Of a DNA stretch of 64,000 bases, positions 30,751-39,400 are shown in pieces. Position numbers and translations under genes: made by a program. This stretch comes from Halochromatium glycolicum (lineage in GTDB: Bacteria; Pseudomonadota; Gammaproteobacteria; Chromatiales; Chromatiaceae): the NCBI RefSeq assembly GCF_016584085.1, contig NZ_NRSJ01000019.1, positions 1-64,000 of the forward strand, given 5' to 3'. The stretch's first letter is position 1. The number at the start of each line of letters is the position of its first letter. A model generated the notes under the pieces. The model saw only the letters and a list, made by a program, of their open reading frames with translations. It was not told where the DNA came from and ran no database searches.

Positions 30751-30758
30751 GCCCCCGG

Positions 30759-31601
30759 TCAGGCGGACCCTTTCACCTCGAGCTGGTTGTTCACCTGCTT
30801 GACGCCGTAGATGCTGCGTGCCTTGTCGCCTGCCAGCTTCTTCTGCTCGGCGCTGCGAATCTGCCCCTCGAGCGAGACCACGCCGTCATTGGTGCTGACG
30901 TTGATGTCGCCGTCCTTGATCGCGCTGTCGAACCGAAGTGAAGCGGTGACGCGGGTGGTGATCCAACCGTCGCTGATCTGATCCAGGGTCTGCGAGAGTA
31001 GGTCGGACGGCTGATCCGAGGGTGATGCTTCGGGCTCGATCTCGATCCGGTTCTCGACGCCGCGCACGCCTTGGGTATGCAACGCGATCTGCTCAGCGGC
31101 GCGCCGTTCGGCGGCGGTCGCCGCGGTACCCTGGAGTGTCACCGTCCCGTTGCTGGAATCGACATCGATATCGAGCCCGCCTGTCTGGCTGTTCCAAAGC
31201 AGCTGCAGCTGGACCCGGGTGGTAATGTTGGCGTCCTGGATCGTCCGGAACAGCTCGCCTTCCTGCTCGGGTCCCTGATTCGGGTCCACCTTGAGCCTGT
31301 CTTCGACCGTGCGGACCGAGCCCAAGTCGCGTGCGAGCTGTAATGCGAGCTGCTGCTGACTCTCGCTTGGCACCGTCCCATCGATGGTCACGACACCGTT
31401 CTCGGAGTCGACCTGGATATCGAACGGATTCAGATGCTCGTTGAGGCTATAGGCCGTGATCAGCCGCGACTCGATCCAGAGGTCCGATCCCGGCATGCGC
31501 TTGGCGGCATCCGGTAGCTCGGCTTCGGCGGCTGGAAGCTGCGCCATCGGGAGGGTGGCCAGGATCAGGGCCAGAGTGGTTTGCTTGCTGTGATGCATCA
31601 T
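30759..31601 (-). CDS. Periplasmic triple BON-domain protein (OsmY-like)
   Basis: 280 residues from MMHHSKQTT, with a signal peptide to about residue 26 (LILATLPMAQLPAAEA). Three BON domains follow, each with the typical core: FDIQVDSENGVVTIDGTVPS, LDIDVDSSNGTVTLQGTA and GDINVSTNDGVVSLEGQI, each ending in a V..V.N.L/I strand (VRTVEDRL, VRGVENRIEIEP, VKQVNNQLEVKG). BON proteins bind phospholipid and support envelope integrity under osmotic stress. An acidic linker with PEASPSDQPSD separates domains two and three. Lies alone; three repeat elements follow its 3' end. Confidence 0.9.
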   Translation of the reverse strand: MMHHSKQTTLALILATLPMAQLPAAEAELPDAAKRMPGSDLWIESRLITAYSLNEHLNPFDIQVDSENGVVTIDGTVPSESQQQLALQLARDLGSVRTVEDRLKVDPNQGPEQEGELFRTIQDANITTRVQLQLLWNSQTGGLDIDVDSSNGTVTLQGTAATAAERRAAEQIALHTQGVRGVENRIEIEPEASPSDQPSDLLSQTLDQISDGWITTRVTASLRFDSAIKDGDINVSTNDGVVSLEGQIRSAEQKKLAGDKARSIYGVKQVNNQLEVKGSA

Positions 31602-31926
31602 CAGGCTCCGTGGGTCGGTTGGTCTCATCGCCGCGCGCTATTGTGTCGCCCATCGAGCGCCGAGCCCTGCGTGCTCCGGATCGGTCGTGGCTCGAGCCGG
31701 CTGCGACCGGGGCTGGGCTCTCGGTCGGCGCGCTGAAACGGCGAACGCGTCTCGGTTGCCTAGAAGCAGCCGTTGTGCCAACACAGCTGTGATGACCTCT
31801 GCGAGTTGAGGCGATTCCCATGAGCCAGGTCCTTCCGCGAGAGGCTGAGCGTTGCGTGGGCGAGCATTGAGTACGGCCGCTCGGCATGGTGGTAATGCCC
31901 CGCCGCCTTGTGCCTTCTGACCCGGC

Positions 31927-32147
31927 GAGTGCAAAACAGCGGAAATCCCGAGACCGATTGTCGCTGCCCGCACTGGTCGTGAGGTAGGAGCCCGCTTGCG
32001 GGCGATCTTCGCGGCTGCGAGCGCGGCGTGGTCGCCTGCAAGTGCCCACAGCGCTGCGAGCTGAGAGATCGCCCGCAAGCGGGCTCCTACGGCGCTGAGG
32101 GCCAGTGGCAGGAAAAGGGTGTCGGTACTTCTGACGCGATGCACTAG
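31927..32147 (+). repeat. R3 REP/BIME-like element, copy 1
   Basis: About 220 bp containing two inverted REP-like palindromes, GTAGGAGCCCGCTTGCGGGC at 31984-32006 and its complement at 32068-32090. Flanking sequence (CCGATTGTCGCTG on one side, TGACGCGATGCACTAGG on the other) is shared with R3 copy 2. The REP core resembles Pseudomonas REPs. Bases 31602-31926 and 32148-32315 show no gene. Confidence 0.82.
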
Positions 32148-32315
32148 GGGCGAACCCCGGCGATCGGATCGATCCGGCCGCGGCCCTGACGAGGAGGGCG
32201 GAGCGCACGGGGCGATGATGGAGTAACGCGCCAATGGAGGAGGCTGGGAGCGGGATGCCGGGTTTCGCCGGGCAGCGGCCAAAGACCTGGGAGCCGGGAC
32301 CGCGGCGGCGGTCGC

Positions 32316-35300
32316 TCACGACCGCTGTTGGCGATGCGCCTCGGCGTGCTGCTCGGCCAGTTCGTCGGCCAGCGCTGAACGGGCGCGGGTGCGCTTCGCC
32401 ATCACCAGATAGAGCGCCGGTACCAGGAACAGCGTCAGCACCGTCGCGGCGATCACGCCGCCGAGGATCGTCAGCCCGATGATGCGCCGGGTCTCGGCGC
32501 CGGGGCCGAAGGCCAGTGCCAATGGCAGGGCGCCGAACAGGGTGGCGATCGAGGTCATCAGGATGGGTCGAAAGCGCACCCGCGCCGCACCCTCGACCGC
32601 TGGTCTGAGGGCCTCGCCACGATCGCGCAGCTGATTGATGAACTCGACCAGCAGGATCGCGTTCTTGGCCATGATGCCGATGACCAGGATGAAGCCGATC
32701 TGGCTGTAGAGGTTGATCGAGCCGCCCCCGATGAGCAGCGTCAGCAGGGAACCGAATAGCGCCAGTGGCACCCCGGCGAGCAGGACGATCGGCTGCACGA
32801 AGCTCTCGAACTGTGCGGCCAGCACCAGGAAGACGATGGTCAGCGCGAGGAGAAAGGCGAGCTGGAAGGCGCGGCCGGTGCGCTGATACTCTTGACTCAC
32901 CGCGAGCCACTTGATCTGGACATCCTCGGGCAGCAGCGGGCGGGCGCGCTCGGCGAGCTGGTCCAGCACATCGCCGAGCGCAGCGCCGCCGGCGAGCGAG
33001 CCCTTGATCGTCACCGCTGGCAGCCGGTCGACCCGTAGGCGCTCGGCGGCGCGGCCGACCAGCTCGGTCTCGATCAGGCCGGAGAGGGCCACCAGCGAGC
33101 CGTCTTCCGCGCGCACATAGACGTTGCCGAGGTCCTCCGGCGCGGTTCGGTCACTGCGCCGCGCGCGCACCATCACCTCGTAGGTCTCGGCATCGAGCGA
33201 GAAATCGGTGATGTCCTCGCCGCCCATCAGGATCTGCAGCGTGCGCCCGATATCGGCCGGGGAGATGCCGAGCGCCGCGGCGCGGTCGCGGTCGATCTGG
33301 ATGCGCAGCTGCGGATTGGTGGGCTGGAAGTCGAGCCGCGCCTGCGCGATGCCAGCAATCTTGCGGGCCTCCTGCAGGACCTCCTGCGCCAGCCGGTGGG
33401 CCTCGTCGAGGCTGGGCGCGGTGATGGCCATCTGCACCGGCTGCTGGAGGCCTTCGCCGCCGAGGCTGGGCGGGTTGACCGCGAACGCCTGGGCGCCGGT
33501 GATCTGGGCGAGCTTGGGCAGCAATTGCCGCGTCACCGCGAACTGGCTCTGCTCGCGTTGGCTCCAGTGCTTGAGCCTCAGGATCACGATGGCGCTGTTG
33601 ACCGGGCCTTCACCGGCGCTGCGCGGCGCCACCAGCGAGATCACGTGCTTGCCTGGCCCCTCGTCGTCGATCAACGGCAGCAGCACCGCTTCGATCTGCT
33701 GGAGCACCTTGAGCATCTCGTCGAGCGTGGCGCCTTCCGGACCGGCGACCGGGATGAAGACGGTGCCGCGGTCCTCACGCGGCGACAGCTCACGCGGCAG
33801 ATCGCGATAGAGCCAGGCGGTACCCGCCACCAGCAGCAGCCCCAGCAGCAGCACCAGCCAGCGCGCTGCGAGCACCCCCTTCAGCAGCCGCAGATAGCCG
33901 TGGCTGAGTCGCTCGAACAGGCCGCCGACACGTTGGCGCAGCGGGTCGGCCTGGATGCGCTTGGCGTCGATGAGCTTGGAGGCCACGGTGACGCCGATGG
34001 TCAGCGCCAGCAGGCTCGAGAGGGCGAGCGCACCGCCGAGTCCGGCGGCGAACTCGCTGAATAGACGGCCGGTATCGCCGGTCAGGAAGCCCAACGGGGT
34101 GATGACCGCGAGCAGCACCAAAGTGGTTGCGATCACCGCGAACGCAACCTCGCCAGCGCCGAGATCGGCTGCGAGCAACCGGGGCTTGCCCTGCTCCGAG
34201 AAGCGGAACACGTTCTCGCCGACGACGATGGCGTCGTCGACCAGCATCCCGATGGCGAGGATCAACGCCAGCAAGGTCAGTACGTTGATCGAATAGCCGA
34301 GCATCCAGAGCAGAATGAAGGCGCCGATCACCGAGGCCGGGATCGTCGCGGTCGGCACCAGGGTCGCGCGCCAGGAGCCGAGCGCGATGAAGACCACCAG
34401 CACGACCAGGGCGATGGTTAGCAGCAGCGTGATCAGGATCTGACGGATCGAGGCCTCGACGAAGGTCGCGGCATCATAGGGGATGGTGACCGAGACGTTG
34501 TCGGGAATGCGCGCGGAGAGGGCCTCGAGCTGGGTGCGGACGTCGGCCGAGACCGCGACCAGATTGGAGCCCGACTGGCGCACGACACCGAGCCCGATCA
34601 CCTTCTCGCCATCGAGCCGCGCCGCGGTGCGGTCGCTCTCCGGGCCGTACTCGACCTCGGCAACATCGGCGAGCCGGATCTCGGCGCCGTCGCGCTCGGC
34701 GATGATCAGCTCGCGATAGGCCTGTGGGCGCTCGAGCTCGGTCATGGTCCGCAAGGTCAGCTCGCGGCTGTCGCTGATCAGCCGCCCGGCCGGAAGCTCG
34801 AGATTGCGCGCGCGCAAGGCCTGCTCGATATCCAGCACGGTGAGCTGATGCGCCGCTAGGCGCTGCAGGTCCAGATGGATACGCATCGCGTAGCGCCGCT
34901 CGCCGCCGAACAGGACCTGGGCAACACCCGGCACGGTCGAGAGCGGGTCGACCAGCACGCGATCAGCAAGGTCAGAGAGGGCGAGCCGGTCCAGCTCGTC
35001 GCTGGTCAGTGCGACCCACATCACGACCTGGGCCTGTAGCGATTGCTGGGTGATCTCGGGGTCTTCGGCCTCGTCGGGCAGCTCGTTGCGCACGGTCGAG
35101 ATGCGGTCGCGCACATCGGCAGCGGCGAGATCGAGATCGCGCTCGAGCGAGAACTCCACCTCGATCTGTGCGCGGCCATCCCGCGAGCTGGCGCGGATCT
35201 GACGCACGCCGTCGATCCCGCTCACCGCCTCCTCGATCGGCTCGGTGATCTCGCGCTCGACCACCTCGGCGGCGGCGCCGGGATAGATCACGGTTGCGGT

Positions 35301-35435
35301 GATGGTGGGCTCATCGACATCCGGGTATTCGCGCACCGGCAGGTTGAGCACGGCAGTGATGCCGACGACGATGATCAGCAGCGACAGCACGGTCGCCAAC
35401 ACGGGCCGGGTGACGGCGAGGGTCGTGAGCTTCAC
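32316..35435 (-). CDS. RND multidrug efflux permease (HAE1 family)
   Basis: 1039 residues with full RND architecture. It has the N-terminal NLPVREYPDVDEPTITATVIYPGA signature and the proton-relay pair Asp-Asp in GMLVDDAIVVGEN. The TM10 Lys is in GIMAKNAILLVEF, so in contrast to the pump at 15354 the AcrB-type relay is intact. The C-terminus ends in a basic tail after TM12. Overlaps the adaptor gene by 4 bp in an operon, with no regulator or outer-membrane factor adjacent. Exports amphiphilic toxic compounds by proton antiport; the substrate is unknown. Confidence 0.94.
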   Translation of the reverse strand: MKLTTLAVTRPVLATVLSLLIIVVGITAVLNLPVREYPDVDEPTITATVIYPGAAAEVVEREITEPIEEAVSGIDGVRQIRASSRDGRAQIEVEFSLERDLDLAAADVRDRISTVRNELPDEAEDPEITQQSLQAQVVMWVALTSDELDRLALSDLADRVLVDPLSTVPGVAQVLFGGERRYAMRIHLDLQRLAAHQLTVLDIEQALRARNLELPAGRLISDSRELTLRTMTELERPQAYRELIIAERDGAEIRLADVAEVEYGPESDRTAARLDGEKVIGLGVVRQSGSNLVAVSADVRTQLEALSARIPDNVSVTIPYDAATFVEASIRQILITLLLTIALVVLVVFIALGSWRATLVPTATIPASVIGAFILLWMLGYSINVLTLLALILAIGMLVDDAIVVGENVFRFSEQGKPRLLAADLGAGEVAFAVIATTLVLLAVITPLGFLTGDTGRLFSEFAAGLGGALALSSLLALTIGVTVASKLIDAKRIQADPLRQRVGGLFERLSHGYLRLLKGVLAARWLVLLLGLLLVAGTAWLYRDLPRELSPREDRGTVFIPVAGPEGATLDEMLKVLQQIEAVLLPLIDDEGPGKHVISLVAPRSAGEGPVNSAIVILRLKHWSQREQSQFAVTRQLLPKLAQITGAQAFAVNPPSLGGEGLQQPVQMAITAPSLDEAHRLAQEVLQEARKIAGIAQARLDFQPTNPQLRIQIDRDRAAALGISPADIGRTLQILMGGEDITDFSLDAETYEVMVRARRSDRTAPEDLGNVYVRAEDGSLVALSGLIETELVGRAAERLRVDRLPAVTIKGSLAGGAALGDVLDQLAERARPLLPEDVQIKWLAVSQEYQRTGRAFQLAFLLALTIVFLVLAAQFESFVQPIVLLAGVPLALFGSLLTLLIGGGSINLYSQIGFILVIGIMAKNAILLVEFINQLRDRGEALRPAVEGAARVRFRPILMTSIATLFGALPLALAFGPGAETRRIIGLTILGGVIAATVLTLFLVPALYLVMAKRTRARSALADELAEQHAEAHRQQRS

Positions 35436-36892
35436 CGCTTCTCTCCGTCCGGTCTCTTTCCGTCCAGTCGATCTGCGCCTGACTTGTGCTCGTCAGCCGG
35501 CCCCGCCGACCCGGATGATCCGGCCTCATCATCCGCGATGCCGGGGCTGGACGCGGACTGCTCGCCGGGGGCGTTCTGATCGTCAGCGATCCGGACCCGC
35601 ATTGCGTCGCGCAGACCCTGCAGGCCGGAGACCACGACCTGCTCGCCGGCGCTGACCCCGCTGGTGATCTCGACCCAGCCGCCGCGCCGGATGCCGGTCT
35701 GGACCGCCCGGCGCTCGACCCGCGCCGAGCTGTTCGGTGGGCGCCCTGCTGAGCCCTCCCGACTCTTGGTCCCGGCACCATCCTGCTCACCCGCACCCGC
35801 ACCCGCTCCCGCACCCGCACTGGCACTCGCATTCTCGGCGGTGTCTGGGCGGGCACGCGAAACCGCTGCGGCGCTGTCCTGCTTGCGCGGCTCTGGTGGT
35901 GGTTCAGCCTCATTCTGCTCAGGTTTCGTGGGACTGCTCTCGGCAGAATCGCGGCTGGCGGCCTCTTGCTCGACCACGAACAGGTGCTTCGACGGCCCCT
36001 CGGCGATCACCGCTGCCTCCGGCACCTGCAGGACCTCGCGGCGAGAGGTGATCAGCTCCGCGGTCATGAACATGCCCGGCTGGAGCCGCTGATCGGCGTT
36101 GGCGAAGGTCGCCTCGAGCGCCAAGGTCCGGGTGTCTTCGGCCACTTCCGGCGCGACGAAGGTGATACGGCCGTGAAACGTTCGCTGCGGATAGGCCGGG
36201 GTGGTGGCGACCACCGATCGGCCTGTTTGGATTCGAGGCAGCTCGGTGCCAGGCACGTCGAGCAGCAGGTCCAGTGGCTGGATGCGGCTGAGCGATGCGA
36301 CCGGCGTGCCGGGCTCGAGCAGCGCCCCCGGGCTGACCTGGCGCCGTCCGATCAGACCCTCGAACGGCGCGTCGATGATCCGGTCGGCGAGGTCCTCGCT
36401 GCTGATCCGCAGCTCGGCGCGCGCCGCGCTGGCGCCCGCGCGCGCCTGCTCGAGCTCGGTCTCGGAGACGAAGGAATCGTCGGCGAGCGCTTCGAGGCGC
36501 GCCAGCTCGCGGGCCGTCTGCGCGACCTGTGCAGCTGCCTCCTTGACGCGGGCCTGATCGCGTCTGCGCTCGAGCAGCACCAGCGCCTGGTGCCGGGTGA
36601 CCGGGTCGCCCTCGTCGAACAGGACCGCATCGACGCGCCCGCGCGAGCGCGCGGTGATCGTCACCGTCTCATCGGGCTTGAGCGTGCCAGTGGCCTGAAG
36701 GCGCGCCTCGATCTCGCGCTGTTCGACCGGGGCGACCTCGACCAACGGGGGTGGTCGTCCTCGGTCCGCAGGCGGACCGTCCTGCACCAGCGCGAGCAAG
36801 GCCGACCGATTCCACCACCCCAAGGCGACAACGACCAGGACCGTGAGCAATAGCGCCGACAGGACGACTCGGCGTCCTTTGCGATTTGCCAC
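35432..36892 (-). CDS. RND efflux periplasmic adaptor with Gly-Ala-rich insertion
   Basis: 486 residues. One N-terminal membrane helix (about 8-28), then lipoyl halves (VTITARSRGRVDAVLFDEGDPV and IIDAPFEGLIGRRQVSPGALL) around an alpha hairpin, a beta-barrel domain and a membrane-proximal domain ending GEQVVVSGLQGLRDAMRVRI. Between HLFVVEQ and RVERRAVQTG, normally a short strand connection, about 85 low-complexity residues intervene, including an SASAGAGAGAGAG run encoded by a 6-bp array (about 35789-35826). The tail of about 50 residues is also Ser/Asp/Gly-rich. Start overlaps nothing upstream; the permease follows with a 4-bp overlap. Confidence 0.9.
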   Translation of the reverse strand: MANRKGRRVVLSALLLTVLVVVALGWWNRSALLALVQDGPPADRGRPPPLVEVAPVEQREIEARLQATGTLKPDETVTITARSRGRVDAVLFDEGDPVTRHQALVLLERRRDQARVKEAAAQVAQTARELARLEALADDSFVSETELEQARAGASAARAELRISSEDLADRIIDAPFEGLIGRRQVSPGALLEPGTPVASLSRIQPLDLLLDVPGTELPRIQTGRSVVATTPAYPQRTFHGRITFVAPEVAEDTRTLALEATFANADQRLQPGMFMTAELITSRREVLQVPEAAVIAEGPSKHLFVVEQEAASRDSAESSPTKPEQNEAEPPPEPRKQDSAAAVSRARPDTAENASASAGAGAGAGAGEQDGAGTKSREGSAGRPPNSSARVERRAVQTGIRRGGWVEITSGVSAGEQVVVSGLQGLRDAMRVRIADDQNAPGEQSASSPGIADDEAGSSGSAGPADEHKSGADRLDGKRPDGEKR

Positions 36893-36968
36893 CTCTGAGC
36901 TCCCCCCTCATCAGATCGCTCCACGCTTGAGAACGCCAAGCAACGCAACTCGTATGCCGTTGCACCGC

Positions 36969-37027
36969 CAACGTTTGTGGCACGGCGTGCCAGCCCGGAC
37001 AATGCATGTCGCGTGATTCACGGTAAC
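36969..37027 (-). repeat. R1 dispersed palindromic repeat, copy 6
   Basis: The most divergent copy: CAACGTTTGTGGCACGGCGTGCCA, then CCCGGACAATGCATG, then GATTCACGGTAAC. The TGGCACGGCGTGCCA stem is intact. It sits between the divergent adaptor and CBS genes; the rest of 36893-37272 shows no other feature. Confidence 0.78.
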
Positions 37028-37272
37028 GCTGCTGTTTGGCTGCCGAATGACAGCGGATCGCGGGTGGGCGGCGATGCCGCAACGGGGGCTCTGCTGCGGA
37101 TCAGTCCGCTGAATCAGTGGTGTATTTCAGCCGTAGGGTGGGGCATAGCAACCAGTTAGGCCCTGGCGGAGCGGCGCCCGCCCCCGCATTCGCCGTGCAG
37201 CGGGCACGGCATCGAAGTTGCGTGCGCATTACGGGACCGAGGATTCATGATTGACGTGCTTGGGGCTGATTG

Positions 37273-37704
37273 ATGACATTAATCAACGCAATGCGTACCG
37301 ATTTCCCCGTTGTCGACCCGGAGAGCACGGTGGCTGCAGCGGCGAGTCGATTCGCAGAGACCGGCTGTTGCAGCCTGCCGGTTGTCGAACGCGGGCGCTT
37401 CGTCGGTGCGCTCGACTCGCTCGATGTCGCGGCCCGGGCCGCGAGCGGCGACCTTGATCCGGCCCGCGCGAATGTGCGGATGCTGATGCGGCGGGAGACC
37501 GCGAGCTGCGCGCCTGAGACCACGCTTGCAGAGGCGCGGCAGTTGATGCTGCGCACCCGCGCGAATACGCTGTTCGTGACCGAGCCTGATGCCAGACTGG
37601 TCGGCATCATCGATCTGGTGACGCTGCTGGCAGCGGACGAGGCAGCGTCGAGCGCCGGGCCCGAGCCTGAATGGGATAAGCGGGTGCGCGGTGACGCGAT
37701 CTAG
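37273..37704 (+). CDS. CBS-domain pair protein
   Basis: 143 residues forming one CBS pair (Bateman module). The first CBS is about 1-65 (DFPVVDPESTVAAAASRFAETG, then LPVVERGRFVGAL) and the second about 72-130 (TTLAEARQLMLRTRANTLFVTEPDARLVGIIDLVTLL). Such modules bind adenine nucleotides and report energy state. No fused effector domain. It ends 27 bp before the NtrC-type regulator on the same strand, so the two are likely co-transcribed. Start ATG at 37273; a TTG one codon upstream is also in frame. Confidence 0.87.
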   Translation: MTLINAMRTDFPVVDPESTVAAAASRFAETGCCSLPVVERGRFVGALDSLDVAARAASGDLDPARANVRMLMRRETASCAPETTLAEARQLMLRTRANTLFVTEPDARLVGIIDLVTLLAADEAASSAGPEPEWDKRVRGDAI

Positions 37705-37731
37705 ATACTTTCCGGTTGAAACCAAGCTTCT

Positions 37732-39162
37732 ATGGCCGACTCCCTACTGATCATCGAAGACGAGGACGCGCTGGCACGCGAGCTCGAGCGCCATTTCGCC
37801 AATAAGGGTTGGGATGTCGAGGTCGCTCACAATTTGGCCAAGGCGCGGGAGATCCTGACCGGTCAGAAGCTCGAGCCCCTGGTGATCCTGGCCGACATGA
37901 GTCTGCCGGACGGCAGTGCGCTCGATCTGATGGAGACGATCCGCGAGCAGAAGATCCCGGGCGAATGGATCCTGCTCACCGGCTATGGGAGCGTGCCGGA
38001 TTCGGTGCGGGCACTGCGCCTCGGCGCCTACGATTTTCTCGAGAAGCCCTGCCCGCTTGCGCGCCTGGAGATCGTGGTCGCCGGTGCGCGGCGCAGCGCG
38101 CTGGCGCAGCGGCGGTTGCAGACCCAGACCCGCGATCGCCGTCGGCGTTACGCGCCGACCTCCTATATCGGCGCCAGCAAGACCACCGAGGAGACCCGAC
38201 GGCTGATTGCGCGGCTGGCCGAGGTGCCGTTCAGCGCGCTGATCATCGGCGGCGAGACCGGCACCGGCAAGGGGCTGGTCGCGCGCATCCTCCATCATGG
38301 CGGCCCGCGCGCCGACGGCCCGCTCGTCGAGGTCAACTGCGCCGCGCTACCGCGCGAGCTGCTCGAGTCGGAGCTGTTCGGGCATGAGGCCGGCGCCTTC
38401 ACCGGCGCTAAGGGGCGTCACCGCGGCTACCTGGAGCAGGCGCACGAAGGCACCCTGTTCCTTGATGAGATCGCTGAGATGGACCTGGATCTGCAGACCA
38501 AGCTGCTGACCGTGCTCGAGGATCGTCACCTGCGCCGGCTCGGCGGCGAGCGCTCGATCGAGGTCGATGTACAGATCATCGCGGCAAGCAACCAGAGCCT
38601 CGAGGAGCGCGTGCGCACCGGTGAGTTCCGCAGCGATCTGTTTCACCGGCTGTCCGTGTTCCGACTCGACCTGCCGCCGCTGCGCGAGCGTCTCGACGAC
38701 CTTGAGCAGCTGGTCCCGGTCTTGATCGATGAGTACAACGCCCGGTCCGGCCGTCAGGTGCGCGAGGTGCCCGATGCAGTCTATGAGCAGATGCGCCGTT
38801 ACCACTGGCCGGGCAATGTGCGCGAGCTACGCAACGTGATCGAGCGCGCCGTGCTGCTGGCTCGAGACAGCGTCTTCCCCATCGAGTGGCTGCAGCTCGG
38901 CCAGGGCGTCGCGACAGCGCCTGGCGCTGGTCCGAGCGTCGAGGGCGATCGGCTGACCATCCCGCTCGATGGCAGCATGGCGCTCGATGAGATGGACAGC
39001 TACATCATCCGGACCGCGCTCGAGCGCAGCGGTTATAACGTCACCGCTGCGGCGCGTGCGCTCGGCACCACCCGCGAGACGCTGCGCTACCGCATCCACA
39101 AGTACGGGCTCGTGGCCGAGACTGCGGATGCGCCTTCGTCCGCCGCCACGGCCGGTCATTGA
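37732..39162 (+). CDS. Sigma-54-dependent response regulator (NtrC family)
   Basis: 476 residues, three domains. The receiver at 1-120 has IIEDED, a phospho-acceptor Asp in LADMSLPDG and the Lys in LEKPCP. The AAA+ domain at about 145-385 has Walker A GETGTGKG, the sigma-54 contact loop GAFTGA, Walker B TLFLDEIAEM and the arginine finger region ELRNVIERA. The C-terminal Fis-type helix-turn-helix has YNVTAAARALGTTRETLRYRIHKYGL. All motifs for activating sigma-54 RNA polymerase are present. No cognate histidine kinase gene is adjacent; the CBS gene precedes it. Target genes cannot be read from the window. Confidence 0.95.
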   Translation: MADSLLIIEDEDALARELERHFANKGWDVEVAHNLAKAREILTGQKLEPLVILADMSLPDGSALDLMETIREQKIPGEWILLTGYGSVPDSVRALRLGAYDFLEKPCPLARLEIVVAGARRSALAQRRLQTQTRDRRRRYAPTSYIGASKTTEETRRLIARLAEVPFSALIIGGETGTGKGLVARILHHGGPRADGPLVEVNCAALPRELLESELFGHEAGAFTGAKGRHRGYLEQAHEGTLFLDEIAEMDLDLQTKLLTVLEDRHLRRLGGERSIEVDVQIIAASNQSLEERVRTGEFRSDLFHRLSVFRLDLPPLRERLDDLEQLVPVLIDEYNARSGRQVREVPDAVYEQMRRYHWPGNVRELRNVIERAVLLARDSVFPIEWLQLGQGVATAPGAGPSVEGDRLTIPLDGSMALDEMDSYIIRTALERSGYNVTAAARALGTTRETLRYRIHKYGLVAETADAPSSAATAGH

Positions 39163-39304
39163 TGGCGTTGCGGCGCGGCGGCGGCCGTGCCGGCGTGTCG
39201 ATGAAGCCGCAGCGCCGCAGCCCGCGGCGGATGACCTCTAGCATGCCCGCCCGATCGCGCGAAGAGCGAGCGGGACGATCGCCCGCGCCGGTCGCTCAAT
39301 CGGT

Positions 39305-39400
39305 GATATGGTCACCCGCCCTGGTTTCCGGACAGGCTGAGCCCATCGGTGCTGACTGTTCCGGCGCTTTCTGTCCGGCGATCAGGCGGAATGGCTTTAG
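39305..39400 (+). repeat. R2 dispersed element, copy B
   Basis: 96 bp, same orientation as copy A, with ends GATATGGTCACCCGCC and GGCGGAATGGCTTTA. It supplies the last roughly 29 codons and the TGA stop (39312-39314) of the GH15 gene. Confidence 0.85.
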
